Positions 30,401-40,045 of a stretch of 64,000 nt of DNA are shown piece after piece. The position numbers and the translations under genes were made by a program. Origin of the DNA: Prorocentrum cordatum (Eukaryota; Sar; Dinophyceae; Prorocentrales; Prorocentraceae); assembly GCA_963575745.1 (NCBI GenBank), contig CAUYUJ010014202.1, forward strand, positions 306,306-370,305. Direction: 5' to 3'. The stretch's first letter is position 1; the number at the start of each line of letters is the position of its first letter. Under the pieces are notes generated by a model. The model was not told the DNA's origin. It was given only the letters and a program-made list of their open reading frames with translations, and did no database searches.

Positions 30401-31883
30401 GCAGGTCAATGCGCTCGAACACAAGCTCCTCCAAAGCTTCGCCATACATCGTGAGGCCAGTGCCGAGTTTGATGCTCGATGCCCATCGCCTCTGAGACTT
30501 CATGAAATCGTCGCACACAAACATGGAGTCGTGGCAGTTGTTTACAGCAGCGTGGGTATCGCACTTAAAGTGTAGCCGCTGCCAGTCGTCGCCGAAATCT
30601 GAAAGAAGGGCTCGTTCACAGCGATCGTTACTGCCAGCGCCGTCAGCACACGTGTTCCTTGTGTGCATTTGAAACTTCAAGTACCCTTCTGACTTTATGG
30701 ATGCACGATGTCGCCAGGCCGTCCTCCAACACTCGCCAGTTGTGCGGTCAACCAGCTGGAGCGGGTTCACGCAGTGGCCAACGATCGTGATTGGCGAGCC
30801 AGCACTCCCCACGAAACGGTATGCGTAACACGATTCGGCCTGTAGGATCTTCGACATGGTCCGCCGCGCCCGAGAAATACAACTGAGAGCCCTCTCCAGG
30901 TGGGGCAAGAACAAATGACTTCGCGACGCGACAGCCAGCGCAGTCTGTTGTGCTGAATTCTGAGCGGTGTGCCAAGCATGCCGAGTAACTGCCATTGGGG
31001 CCTCATCCTGTCTGTCAAACTCGATCATATCCAAAAGGCGATCTTTATCAACGAGCAGTGCCAATCGCGTCCCGAGAGTTGATCGAGCCAGCCGATCGGC
31101 GTGCGTGAGAATCTCAGCCAATGTGATAACTGAAGGGCCAATCCTACGAGCGTCCACGCCTAAAATATTGCTGAATGCCTGCTTTGTCAACACAATGCCG
31201 CTCCCACGATCAAAAAAATGATTGGCAACCTTGACGACAACTGAGTCGGTGTGCAAACCCGTGTCCAAGCGTGAAGATCGAGCAAGCAGTTCCTGAATAG
31301 GCTGCGTCAAAGGCCACGAGCGGGGTCGACTCTGCGTCGGGAGCCGAGCGATCTCGACCACGTCGGCTGGGACCTGCTTCGACTCCCTCCGAAGCTGGAT
31401 GGCCAGCGCGGCATCCTCTCGCACAGGATCTGCCTTGGCCGCCTTGGCCTCCCGAGCCCTCGCGGCGCCTCGGCGGACGTCGGGCTCAGCAGGCGCAGCC
31501 GCCTCGGGAAGCGCAACCGACGCCAAGGCCTCCCGCGCCGCAGCACTCAGGCGGCGACGCTTCGCCACGCGCCGCGGCTCGGCGAGGCCCAGCTGCCCGA
31601 GCTCCGCAACGTCCGCGGCGAGCGCCCGCAAAGGCGACGGCTCCCCTGACAGCGCGGCGCCCTGGTCTGCGGAGGGGTCGCCGCCGTCGTCGCCGCCGAG
31701 CACGGCGGCGAGCTCCTCGGCCCAAGCGGCCGCGTCCTCCGCTCGGCTGTCCTCACAGCCGCTGTCGGAGGACATCGACGGGGCCGACGGCCCGCCCGAA
31801 ACCCTGACGCCAAAATGGCTCATCGCGGACGGATGGGAGGAGTGTGAGGACGGATGGCAGGTGGGAGTGATCAGCGCAAGCAT
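27486..31883 (-). CDS. Large transposase-like protein with HMG-box-like motif
   Basis: An uninterrupted 1465-codon frame, ATG at 31883 (second ATG 31826, MSHFG). Residues 1-240 are Ala/Glu-rich with basic clusters. Residues ~285-470 look like a degenerate transposase core: an acidic FDRQDEAPM near 289, NTCADGAGSND near 410, then LHFKCDTHAAVNNCHD near 437, where C-x2-H after an Asp-rich block recalls hAT-type cores. A Gly-rich linker lies near 660-710. Residues ~958-1010 (WHAYVRHRTFG to EKQLYIDMAKGA) resemble an HMG box. A Lys run and Cys-rich patch (CREVGICLCCDEG) lie near 1205. From about 27866 downward the translation loses coding character, so an intron probably starts there; exons at 26813-27195 and 25931-26257 may follow. 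Similar large proteins are, to my knowledge, expanded in dinoflagellates. Activity is unproven. Confidence 0.65.
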   Translation of the reverse strand: MLALITPTCHPSSHSSHPSAMSHFGVRVSGGPSAPSMSSDSGCEDSRAEDAAAWAEELAAVLGGDDGGDPSADQGAALSGEPSPLRALAADVAELGQLGLAEPRRVAKRRRLSAAAREALASVALPEAAAPAEPDVRRGAARAREAKAAKADPVREDAALAIQLRRESKQVPADVVEIARLPTQSRPRSWPLTQPIQELLARSSRLDTGLHTDSVVVKVANHFFDRGSGIVLTKQAFSNILGVDARRIGPSVITLAEILTHADRLARSTLGTRLALLVDKDRLLDMIEFDRQDEAPMAVTRHAWHTAQNSAQQTALAVASRSHLFLPHLERALSCISRARRTMSKILQAESCYAYRFVGSAGSPITIVGHCVNPLQLVDRTTGECWRTAWRHRASIKSEGYLKFQMHTRNTCADGAGSNDRCERALLSDFGDDWQRLHFKCDTHAAVNNCHDSMFVCDDFMKSQRRWASSIKLGTGLTMYGEALEELVFERIDLRYGEPPDEFRAYRNYATCTCMQNVPNQVEMLLASRTLPNGKWRNHQKVEVYVPLGTRADPRAIASAVAWSLKRVFAGTLFTKHVKSKWKGIAKALSQFVLPFACCGLGAPAYRRFAERARAINDRIIGKGGGAAAAGGGVDPALAIEDGGGGGEGGGSALGGGAPGGFQGGGGDSASMAEQERSFRAENNKDIAIGLALSQSKPTSRTLIIIQVALAHEMYLDQLLDQGSVDWETAQRAPQARALLSPSAQGRPRATRSFELLEAVKDGAAASFLTDLHTMMRPATHWDALVDDADKILERRAFTLKLLSASLCTSERTACLRHKAEPAATFRCLFSDADAEAAKSKPPCLRDPWGKRFVEKFADEPGGLRCEQAQAALRFQRRVARRHTANIECWHASLRRRLLMQGVQCTGQAFAEVNAEAVCDRVHARVAHHDVVATLGKMSAVGMCDGSAEPDGDGSALGDRGYSGPWHAYVRHRTFGATGGCDLSQLAVDYNALDRGEKQLYIDMAKGAKNQLTKLRPGEDAFGFRSRDLLRQQRVASRAAAPDAVRPYQGGADQEPMSRRRAAYGAASAVARRSANRGLHELAMAAKAEQRRLMQLSGRTRAADRQALREWASTKGFALLEEVVSQNPVSQPFKEFLHPVPDVDDIVFELIPRAKSAAKVAVASELLAPTSNLGRAMQADFDAMSAPILHELSEPTLADEKKKKKGGPPPCREVGICLCCDEGELIWKMRNRYLAKLKAFCKNDPMKNMLRHQDLVVYFYGHRQHVLPEMDGGWGDELAELLGDEEAGDVHQELWLHVGAHSMSPCRSSFLSLCIDEDSDRAQVVDREIMLKDIGFDPKGLLLLFVLPASSSSNHGSHPLPPRRRVVLGGFATLSNCSSLRRPAPCARLVACSRQLASTLPLGLGPPRHLHLHMGPSPCRGITPVCLSAPQLRDILKLGWGGGVLGDIWGALAFVLAHLGHEALC

Positions 31884-33642
31884 ATGAGACGTGACGGGAC
31901 CTACCCATCATAAAAAAAGAACACGAAGGAGGAGGAGGGGGTGCAATGAATGGAACAAATATAAAATGTGGAACAAATGAGAATGTCAATTGACGGCACA
32001 TAGAAATTATGAGAAGCATGAGTGTAATCTACCGCCCCCCTCTGACAAGGGAATGGAAGGCGCGCGGTATTGGGTTTCTTGTTTTTGTTAGTGTTGCGTA
32101 GACCCCCGTGCGAGGACAGTGCGCATTTACAGTAACATCATATTGTGTCACACGTGTTCTGTTTGATCTAACCCTACCTACTCATTGGTGTTCTTTGGGG
32201 GGGCGCCAGTAACTTGAAGCGGGGCCTAAGGGGTCTCTCAACTCTCCTTTCAATGCCACGTTTCCAAAATCGAGACGCTGATATTGTAATTTGGGAGCGG
32301 GCGTGTCAGACTTACGGGGCGTCAATGATGAAATTCGGCTTCACGGTGTCATTGCCGAGGCTGTGAATTATTTTTAAATCATTTTTTCTAGGGACCTCCG
32401 AAGCGACACATGGACTCTTTCTAGACTCTTTAAGGCGGGCGCTTTAATTTTCTAGGCCCCCCAGCTCTAGGAGGCATCGTGGGACATCATGGGGGGCCAG
32501 CCCCCAATCCTGGCGCCCGGCGCAGAAGGCGTGCAGCGTGAGCCCCTGGAGCGGCTGTGGCCAGCAGCACCACCTCAGGCTCGTCTATGGACACGAGGAC
32601 CCAAGGCGGGGTCCCCCGCAGGCGCGGGCGGCCAGACCGCCAATCACCGCCCAGCCAGGCCACGCAGGCGGTGCGGCCGGTGAGGGCGGCCGCGGCCTCT
32701 CCTGGGCCCGCGGGCTGCGGTTGCCGGACCGCACGGCGCCGCGTTCGCGCGCCGTCATCCAGTGCTGCGAGATGGCCACCCCGAAGCCCTTCGCCCAAGC
32801 CAGGGGCAGCCGCGCGACCGCCCCACGAAAAGGAGAGGCGCGCAGCAGGAGGGGAGCCCGCCGCCAACAGGACGGGGAAAAGACGCCAGCGCAGCGCCCC
32901 CTGGGGCCCCTGTTGCCACCGGAGGCCCCTGCAGCCCCCTCCAATTGGCGCGCGGGGGCGAGGAAACGGCCACCCAAGCCTTTGCGGCCAGAGGGTGGGA
33001 AGAGCCGCCACCGCTTCGCCCCTCGGGGCTGCCGCCGCGCCTGGGAGACCCTGCAGCCCCCCACCGCCCAGACCGCGCGCGGTGGCGAGGAGCGTGCGGA
33101 CGCGCCTCTGGCGCCGCCGACGAGGGCGCGACGGCTGCGCGCGGGGTGCGCGGCCGCGGGCGTCCGCGGGTAGCGGGCCTCATGACATCTGGGGCCCCGG
33201 CGGTCGCCTGCTTGCAGACGGCCGCCAGGGTCTTTTTGATGATGGCCTATCCATAATCCTCCTCCTCCTGTCTTCCTCCTTCCTCCTCCGTCGTCCGCCT
33301 CTTTTTTTGAAACCCCCATGTAACGTTTCAGTTGTGGGTATCTTGCGTTGTACGATCAAGGGCACCCATGGATAGATACCATCGCACATGATCAACTTCT
33401 CGGAGGAACACTGCGTCGCCCCCAAGCATGGCGAACGCAGAAACGGGGTCCAAACTCGCAGAAGCAGATCAAGTATCCTCCACTGCAATATTTATCGAGA
33501 CTACAGTTAGCGTGCTACCATCAAGGAACACATACTTACTCGACGCGGATATCCCAATCTGTGCATACCATACTCCTGTCACGTCTCGCTGAGGCAGACC
33601 TTCTGGGCGACCGAGCGTGAGCCCTACACAATCGGACCTAGG
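31884..33642. other. Unassigned; upstream region of the large gene and GC-rich DNA
   Basis: 31884-32480 is AT-richer and non-repetitive, a plausible 5' flank. 32490-33180 is GC-rich with open Ala/Pro/Arg frames on both strands and no motif. 33190-33640 is unremarkable. No gene supported. Confidence 0.4.
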
Positions 33643-33828
33643 GTTATGATTTCCCAACCTACTTTAGCCTTGATCACCAGAAAGAATTTCGAACACCAAA
33701 AAATACCGAAAGTCTAGAGTTTTCTCGTGTCGGTCCCTGGGGGGCATTCGTCCGACACTGTTTCGACACGTTTTCGGGTGCTCGAAATCATTTCAGGGAT
33801 GTGGTCCTTAAGCACGATGGGAGCTATA
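33643..33828. repeat. Foldback repeat family 2, copy 2
   Basis: Parallels 5735-5927. Left arm CCAGAAAGAATTTCGAACAC near 33678, right arm GTGCTCGAAATCATTTCAGG near 33778. Outward the pairing continues imperfectly from TCCCAACCTAC to GATGGGA, about 45 bp per arm. Confidence 0.65.
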
Positions 33829-34036
33829 TAAGCCTAGGACAGAAAGCACCCTCCAAGAACGTGAGACCCTCCGCTGGCCGAACTGAAGAACCTTCGAGAG
33901 TATCATTCCCCAGGGTGTGCAATAACATCCAAACAAACACAAAGACCTTGAGGGTACCCTCCCGAACCGCCCTCGATCTTAGACCTCGGTCCGACCCTGC
34001 CCCTGCAGGTCAGATCTCTGAAGAACCGGGCTGTGT

Positions 34037-37000
34037 TCAGAACCCCAGGGACTTCTGCGCCCGAGCGAGTCCCAGCTGGGGTGCTCGACACCCCAGCGTC
34101 GAGTGGACCCGCAAGCCGGAGCAGGGCGAGTTGGGACAGCGGCAGCTCAAAATCGGTCCCTGGACCACTCCCCGGGCCCAAACGCGCAAACTTTCCGAGC
34201 TGCATCCAACCGTGACGGTGAGGAGCCCCCTCGAAGGCCAACCGAACACGGCAGTGACGCGGAGTACCGCAGCGTCCAGGTGCTCGTTGCCGCGGCAGCT
34301 GCATACGCCCTTCGCCGTCAGCTGTTGAAGGCAGCCCTGACCTGCCGCTGGTCCGAACATGACGGTGCTATAGGGGGGGGCGCCCGAGATACCCCAGCGT
34401 TGATTGGGCCCGCAGGGGTAGGGCTCGAAACCGGCCGCAGACTCTCGCCGACAACCCTGGGCCCCGCGCGCGGCCGCCGAGCCCCGCGCCCGCGGCGAGG
34501 CCCCGGCGGCGACGGCGCGCCCCGGCGGCGACAGCCGCGGCGGGGAGCGCTCGAGGTCGGCGGGGTCCGCGCCGGCGGCCACGGCGGCGGCCACGGCGCA
34601 GGCCCAGAAAGGCTCCGGCAGCCGCGGGGAGAAGCGCTCGGCGGCGGCGGCGGGGTGCTCGGCCCCCGCTCCAGCGGCAGCGGGCCCGCGCCGGCGGCGC
34701 TGCTGCAACGCCGCCCTCGCGGCCAGCACGGCGCGCTTGGCTCCCGGCCCCGGGGCGCTGCGCGCCGCGCGCGCCAGCGCGGGGCCGAGCTTGTCCAGCA
34801 CGGCGTAGGCCATGTCCCGCACGCCCCCGCACGAGTCCGCCACGAGCTCCACGACGTCTGCGAGGGCGTCCTCCGCAGAGTCGCCGTGGAAGCGCTGGAG
34901 CACAGTGAGCGCCGCGCAGCGTACCGCAGTCCTCCGGTCCGAGCACATCAGCCGGACCAGGGGCAGGGAGGCGGACAGCTGCTCCTCGTCGAAGTGGAGC
35001 TGCGTGTCCATCAAGACATCGAGGCACTTCTGGCGAACGTGCTCGTGGCGGGTGTCGTGCAAGGTCTGGATCAGCTTGGGGACGTGCCCGGCCAGCACCT
35101 CCGGCCGCACCTCGCGCAACGAGCGCACCGCCTCGCTGCACACGTCGACCTCGTGGTCGGCCAGCAGGCGGAGGAGGTCCTCCACGACGGGGGCACCGTG
35201 GCCTCCGGCGATGCCGAGCGCTGCGGCGGCCACCACGCGCGTGACTACTCTGGCGTCTGTGGCCAGCACCTGGAGGTGTGGCATCGCCACTTCCATTCTG
35301 GGGTCGAGGTCCTGAAGTGCGAAGAAGCCGCTGGTGCTAGCCTGGCGGGCCCGTGCGGTCCCGAAAGATCGGACGAGCTCTGGGATCACCTGCTCCTTGA
35401 TTGCTGGCCCAAGTCTCTCCACTGCGGCAACTGCGGCGTCCTGTACATGTTCGACGCGATCCCCGAGAAGCCCAACCAGCAAGAACACTGACAGATCTGT
35501 TGCGTGTCCCACATAGCCGAGCGCTGTCGCCACGGACTCTCGCACCCGATATGCTGGATGGCTGGCGAAGCCGCCAATCTGTGCCACTACATCGGCGAGC
35601 AGAGTGCTCTGGGCATCTGGCTGTCCAGGATGCTCGCCAGACGCGACACTGGTCCGCACGCCGCTCTCGATGCTAGCGCTCAGGGCCAACGCCACTGCGA
35701 GCGCGCCCTCCACGGGGTTGGGCATCGCTGCGGTGCTCGGCAGTGAGCCCAGCGCGGCCGCCACCCTGCACCTCGGCGCCGCCTGGGCTTTCAGCGTCAG
35801 CACGGGCCCGAGCAGGCGAGCGTGGAAGCAGCGGCATGCCACGAGCAGCGAGCTGGCGACGCCGTCGCACGCTGGCATGGGCAGATGCACGAAGACGACC
35901 TGCCACACCTCCGCGGGCCACTCCGAGAAATCGCGTCGCAGCGTTCTGCTCCACTTCTTGGGCCGCTCGAGCGCCAGCGCCGCCTCGGCTCCCGCGGCGT
36001 CGCGAGCCGCTGGTGGCGCCGCGGCGCCAGCGAGCTCCTCCAGGCCGGTCGGGACGCCAGCGTGGCGCAGCCTTCGCAATGGATGCGCGAGCCCGCGCCC
36101 ATCATCCCGCTGGGGCGCGCCACCCTTGAGCGTCTTGGTGAGCTCGACGGGAACGTACACCAACCGCGGCGCTCTGACGACCCGCCCAAAAGACGTCCGC
36201 CGCACGGGCTCGCCGCACTGCGCGGCGACCGCTGCCCCACTCCCGATGCCCCTCTCCTGCCGCCACGGAGGCGGCGGCCGCGTCCCCGCGGCTGCGGCAA
36301 AGCTGGCTCCTTTCGATGCCTGAGCCAAGCCGGCCGCGGCCAGCGTGGCCTCCCGCCGCTGCGCTCTCGCGGCCCTGGCCGTCATGCCCGCGGCCCCGGC
36401 GTCCTTCGCCTGGGCCCCTCGCCCTCGGTGCAGCCGCGCGCTCTCCTCGCTCTCGCCCTGCGCGTCGTCCGCGACCCTGCCCTCGCGGCCCGTGCATCGG
36501 CCGCAGGGCCGGCCGCGCCGCCGCGGGTGCGGCGCCTCCACCGCTGCCGCGCTCGCTTGCACGGCCCGCGCGGCCTGCCGCCGCCACGCCCTGGCGGCCC
36601 TGGCGCTCGCGGCATCGTGCAGCTGCCCCACCTCTTCGGGGTACGCAAGCGGGTACAGGCTCACCGCCTGCCTCCTCGTCCGGCGCAAGTCCTTCAGGCG
36701 CGCTCCGAGCAGGAGGTGCAGCTGGCGTCCCGGGGCCTCCGCCGATGGCGATGGCGGTCTCTCCGCCGCTGGCCGCAGCCGGCGCCAGAGGCAGGCCACG
36801 CCGTCCCGTGGCCATGGCGCCTCCGCCGGCGGCGGCAGCTCGGCCACTGGCCGCAAGCGGCGCCGAGGGCAGGCCGCTCCCGGGCCAGAACTCTCCGCAC
36901 GGGCCCCCCCCGACGAGGGGGCCGACGGAGCGGCCTCGGCGCCGCCCGCCGCGGCCCCGACCGCCTCCTCCAGAAGGTGCCGCCGCCGCAGGCGGCGCCG

Positions 37001-37396
37001 GGCGCGATCGGTCGGTGGCGCCCAGGCCGCCAGGGCGGGCGCGTCCCGAGCGGCGGGCGCCGCCCGAGCCGAGGCCGCGGCGGCGGGGCCCGCCGCGGCG
37101 GCCTGCTCCGCGGACTCGCCGGGGCCGAGCGCCTGGGCCGCGTCAGGGCCCAGATCCGGCCCTGGCGGCTCGGGCTCGGACGGCTCGGAGTCGCAAGGCC
37201 CAGGCGTCGGCTCCTCGTCCGCGCGCACTGCGGGCGCGGGCGCCGCCGCCTCCGCGCTGCCGCGCAAGGCACGGGCCCAGGCTCGTCGTCTGTCCTCTGG
37301 AATGCTCAATAATGACTGGGGATCCTCAAGAATCCCACCACAGGTGTCCTGCAGGAATTCAAAAGATTCCTGCAGGAATCCGTCAGGAAACCTCAA
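34037..37396 (-). CDS. F-box/HEAT-repeat protein with AT-hook-like motif
   Basis: A 1119-codon frame to TGA. Residues 1-340 are Ala/Arg/Pro-rich low complexity, including PHPRRRGRPCGRC (AT-hook-like, near 290). Residues ~490-525 (WPAEVWQVVFVHLPMPACDG, then ACRCFHARL) fit an F-box, which would bind Skp1 in an SCF ubiquitin ligase. Residues ~598-872 are HEAT/armadillo-type repeats of about 38 residues (RVRESVATALGYVGHATDL, VVAAAALGIAGGHG, DVCSEAVRSLREV, AVRCAALTVLQRF), a likely substrate-binding surface. The last ~150 residues are unlike the rest and may be untranslated or intronic. The start is uncertain: the frame opens with TTG inside a minisatellite, and the first in-frame ATG is at 36385 (residue 338). 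A spliced first exon is likely. Confidence 0.65.
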   Translation of the reverse strand: MRFPDGFLQESFEFLQDTCGGILEDPQSLLSIPEDRRRAWARALRGSAEAAAPAPAVRADEEPTPGPCDSEPSEPEPPGPDLGPDAAQALGPGESAEQAAAAGPAAAASARAAPAARDAPALAAWAPPTDRARRRLRRRHLLEEAVGAAAGGAEAAPSAPSSGGARAESSGPGAACPRRRLRPVAELPPPAEAPWPRDGVACLWRRLRPAAERPPSPSAEAPGRQLHLLLGARLKDLRRTRRQAVSLYPLAYPEEVGQLHDAASARAARAWRRQAARAVQASAAAVEAPHPRRRGRPCGRCTGREGRVADDAQGESEESARLHRGRGAQAKDAGAAGMTARAARAQRREATLAAAGLAQASKGASFAAAAGTRPPPPWRQERGIGSGAAVAAQCGEPVRRTSFGRVVRAPRLVYVPVELTKTLKGGAPQRDDGRGLAHPLRRLRHAGVPTGLEELAGAAAPPAARDAAGAEAALALERPKKWSRTLRRDFSEWPAEVWQVVFVHLPMPACDGVASSLLVACRCFHARLLGPVLTLKAQAAPRCRVAAALGSLPSTAAMPNPVEGALAVALALSASIESGVRTSVASGEHPGQPDAQSTLLADVVAQIGGFASHPAYRVRESVATALGYVGHATDLSVFLLVGLLGDRVEHVQDAAVAAVERLGPAIKEQVIPELVRSFGTARARQASTSGFFALQDLDPRMEVAMPHLQVLATDARVVTRVVAAAALGIAGGHGAPVVEDLLRLLADHEVDVCSEAVRSLREVRPEVLAGHVPKLIQTLHDTRHEHVRQKCLDVLMDTQLHFDEEQLSASLPLVRLMCSDRRTAVRCAALTVLQRFHGDSAEDALADVVELVADSCGGVRDMAYAVLDKLGPALARAARSAPGPGAKRAVLAARAALQQRRRRGPAAAGAGAEHPAAAAERFSPRLPEPFWACAVAAAVAAGADPADLERSPPRLSPPGRAVAAGASPRARGSAAARGAQGCRRESAAGFEPYPCGPNQRWGISGAPPYSTVMFGPAAGQGCLQQLTAKGVCSCRGNEHLDAAVLRVTAVFGWPSRGLLTVTVGCSSESLRVWARGVVQGPILSCRCPNSPCSGLRVHSTLGCRAPQLGLARAQKSLGF

Positions 37397-37990
37397 GAAG
37401 CCTCAGGGATCCGTCAAAACTCGTAGGGGTCCCTCGGAATCCTTGAGAACCCATGGGAACCCTCAAGGATCAATGTGGGATACATCTGAGTCATCAGGAA
37501 TCCGTGAGAACTCATGGATCCATTGGAACCAAAAGGAATTCCTGGGAATCCCCAGGAAACCTTGAAGAAGCCTAAGGAATCCTCAGGAACCTTGAGAAAT
37601 CCGATGCGATCCCACAGGAACCATTCGGAATCCTGCAAGGATCCATCAGGAACCACCTCAGAAATCCGTAGCCGCCCCGAATCTTGTAGCAATCCCGCAG
37701 GGATCCATTCGGAATCCCCCAGGATTCTGGGGGATCTTCAGGAATCCTCGAGGAATGCCTAGGGATCCTCAGGGATGCTAGAAAGAATCCTGCAAGCATC
37801 CAATAGGAATCCATCAGGAATCCTAAAAGATCCGTAGGAACCCTCGGGAATCCGAGAGAAGCCGTAGGAATCCTTAAAAGTCTCTCGGGATCGTCAGGAA
37901 CCCCAAAGGCCATGGGAACCCATAAGAATCCATGCGGGATCCCCGGGATTGACCACGAATCCGTAATGTGAATAATGACACCAAAGAAAA
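37290..37990. repeat. GGAATCC-type degenerate minisatellite
   Basis: Repeats of roughly 10-11 bp built on CAGGAATCC / GGAACCCTC, overlapping the apparent N-terminus of the F-box/HEAT frame. A related block is at 38440-38780. Confidence 0.85.
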
Positions 37991-38029
37991 ACCCAAACCA
38001 GCGGATGGTTTGACATCTCGTGATATGGG

Positions 38030-38250
38030 TATTGAGATCGATTAAGAGATCGATCGTGAGACCGATAGTGGGATCGATCGTAACGAGAATAGTGAGGTCG
38101 ATCGTGAAACCGATCGTGAAGTCGATCCACTGAAATCCATGGTGAAATGGATCGTGAGATCGCTCGTGCGATCTTTAATGAGATCGATTGTAAGATCAAT
38201 AGAAACATGGGTAGTGAGATCGATAGTGGGACCGATCGATAAAGAGATCG
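38030..38250. repeat. GATC-rich degenerate tandem repeat
   Basis: About 220 bp of ~25-bp units such as GATCGATCGTGAGACCGATA, with well over a dozen GATC sites. No coding capacity. Confidence 0.8.
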
Positions 38251-38255
38251 ACGAA

Positions 38256-38780
38256 TAACCGGGGACCCTGGAAACCCGGGAACCCCGCCGCCCACCGAAA
38301 CCGGTCCGGAACCAACAACCGGGAACTTGGGAACCCAGAGCCGGGAACCCGGGAACCTGGCCGCCTACCGAAATCGGCCCGGAACTTTCGTCAAATCTTT
38401 CAGTCTCCGCTAAGACCCCTTCAATGCAAGCACTGGTTGGGGAATAATTCCCGAAAGTCCATTGGAACCCTCAGGAACCTTAGGGAACCCTTCGGAATCT
38501 TTCCGAATGCTTCATAACCCCCCAGGAACCCTCTGGAGTCTTTCAGAACCCTTGGAGAATCGTCAAGAATCCCCAGGGGGCCTCCGGGAATTCTCAGGCA
38601 TTCTCAGGTCATGAGGATTTTTTTCCGGAAGCTGAAAAAAACAAATCCTCAAGAATCTACCAAGCATCCTTCGGGAATCCTCCGTAATCCTTAAGCATCC
38701 ATCGGATTCCCGGGATGCCGTAGGATTTCTTGGGAATCCGTCGGAATCCATTCGGACCCTACATGGCTCCTATGGGGCCC
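38256..38780. repeat. CCGGGAACC and GGAATCC minisatellites
   Basis: Units around AACCCGGGAACC to about 38390, then GGAACCCT/GGAATCC units again to 38780. No gene. Confidence 0.75.
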
Positions 38781-38974
38781 AATAAGAGGTTTGTATGGTC
38801 CCTACAGGAGTTGCGCAGATCCCCATATAGAAGCTTATACTAGCCGAGAGAACTCAATGCAGGCCTTATGGGACCCCTGGTTGTGCTCCACTGCGCTGGG
38901 GAACTGGGGAACGGGGGGGGGGCGCACGGGTGGCCAGTCTGGGTGTCATTCAACAGCGACAGCAGCAGTCATTT

Positions 38975-39545
38975 TCAGCCTGTTCGGTCCTATCTGCTCG
39001 AGTGCCACTCAACACATATACCCCGAAGCCTCTATACCCGCCCTCTTCGTCTTCGATCTTATCTCCTAGGGGCATGTCTTCCTTACCTGCCGCGCGTGAT
39101 TGTTGCACCCCCTAAAACGTGGGGAAGAGAGGACGGATGAAGGGGTAGGGAAAGGGATGGAGCACCGGATTCGCAAGAGCGCGGCTAGGGGCAGAAAGCA
39201 CGTGGCAAAATCGCAGAGGCTAATCGAACGGGTAGACCCGAACGGGCGTGTCGGGAAGTCGAGACCAAGCGGCCAGGTCGAGCAGGCGGGTTGCTGAAGC
39301 GTGAACACTGCGCACATCGCGAGGAAGTCTCAAGAGATAGCGCGATTCCCAAGTAAATCGCGAAAGCAACCAACAAGCGAGAGCGTTTCTCCTGAGTGTC
39401 GGGGACGCGGCGTTTGAATACAGTGGAATTGGGTCAAACGCGAGATCGCGATTCCTGCATGCGTTGTGAGGAAGTCCCGACCGAAAGTGCGATTCCTTCA
39501 TCCATTGCGAGGAAATATCAAGCGGGAGCTGTTTGAACTCTCGCT
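38975..39545 (+). repeat. CAA/TTG-associated dispersed repeat, copy 1
   Basis: Begins TTCGGTCCTATCTGCTCGAG, contains ATACCCGCCCTCTTCGTCTT and CCCCTAAAACGTGGGG, a G/C-rich middle, and ends with tandem CGAGAGCG / GAGGAAGTC motifs and GAGGAAATATCAAGCGGGAG. The same order of blocks recurs in the other copies, with substantial divergence. Confidence 0.7.
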
Positions 39546-39559
39546 ACTGCCCCTCCGGT

Positions 39560-39850
39560 AACGTATGTGCTTTTCAATTGAGTGGCCCTTCCTGGGGCTC
39601 GCACTCTGTTTTGAAACAAAGATTTTTTTCCTCCTCGAACTTCGCTGTTGCCTTCCGGACTGCAACAACAACGGCTCCCGCCGGATATTTCCTCGCTATT
39701 TACTGAAGAATCGTGCTCTCGCCTGCGGCTTCTTCGAAATTGATTCAAGCGCCACGCCCTCGCCATTCAAGAATCGCGCTCTCGCCTGAGACTTCCTCAT
39801 GATTTACTCCGGAATCGCGCTCTCGCCCGAAACGTCGGGGCGAATTATGC
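39560..39850 (-). repeat. CAA/TTG-associated dispersed repeat, partial inverted copy 2
   Basis: Reverse-oriented 3' blocks: CAACAACAACGGCTCCCGCC, GAATCGTGCTCTCGCCTG, GAATCGCGCTCTCGCC. Confidence 0.7.
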
Positions 39851-39914
39851 ACGAGTCACGCACTCGCGCAACATACGTGTTTTTTTCAATTGGGGTGCCC
39901 TTCCCGGGGCTCGC

Positions 39915-40045
39915 TGTGTGTTCGTTGTTGTGGTCGTCGTCGTCGTCGTCGTCGTCGTCGTTATTGTTGTTGTTGTTGCTGCTGCTTTCGTTGTTGTTGT
40001 TGTTGTTGTTGTTGTTGCTGTTGTTTTCGATTTTGTTGCTGTTGC
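39915..40045. repeat. (GTC)n then (TTG)n microsatellite
   Basis: GTCGTC run followed by GTTGTTGTT with CTG interruptions. Such (TTG)n runs accompany several copies of the dispersed repeat. Confidence 0.9.

Noticed and set aside
34103-35491. 462-codon plus frame
   Set aside because: Antisense shadow of the HEAT-repeat region, caused by high GC at third positions.
37660-37680. Partial DinoSL similarity (TCCGTAGCCGCC)
   Set aside because: Nine bases only, inside a minisatellite rich in AATCCGTAG words.
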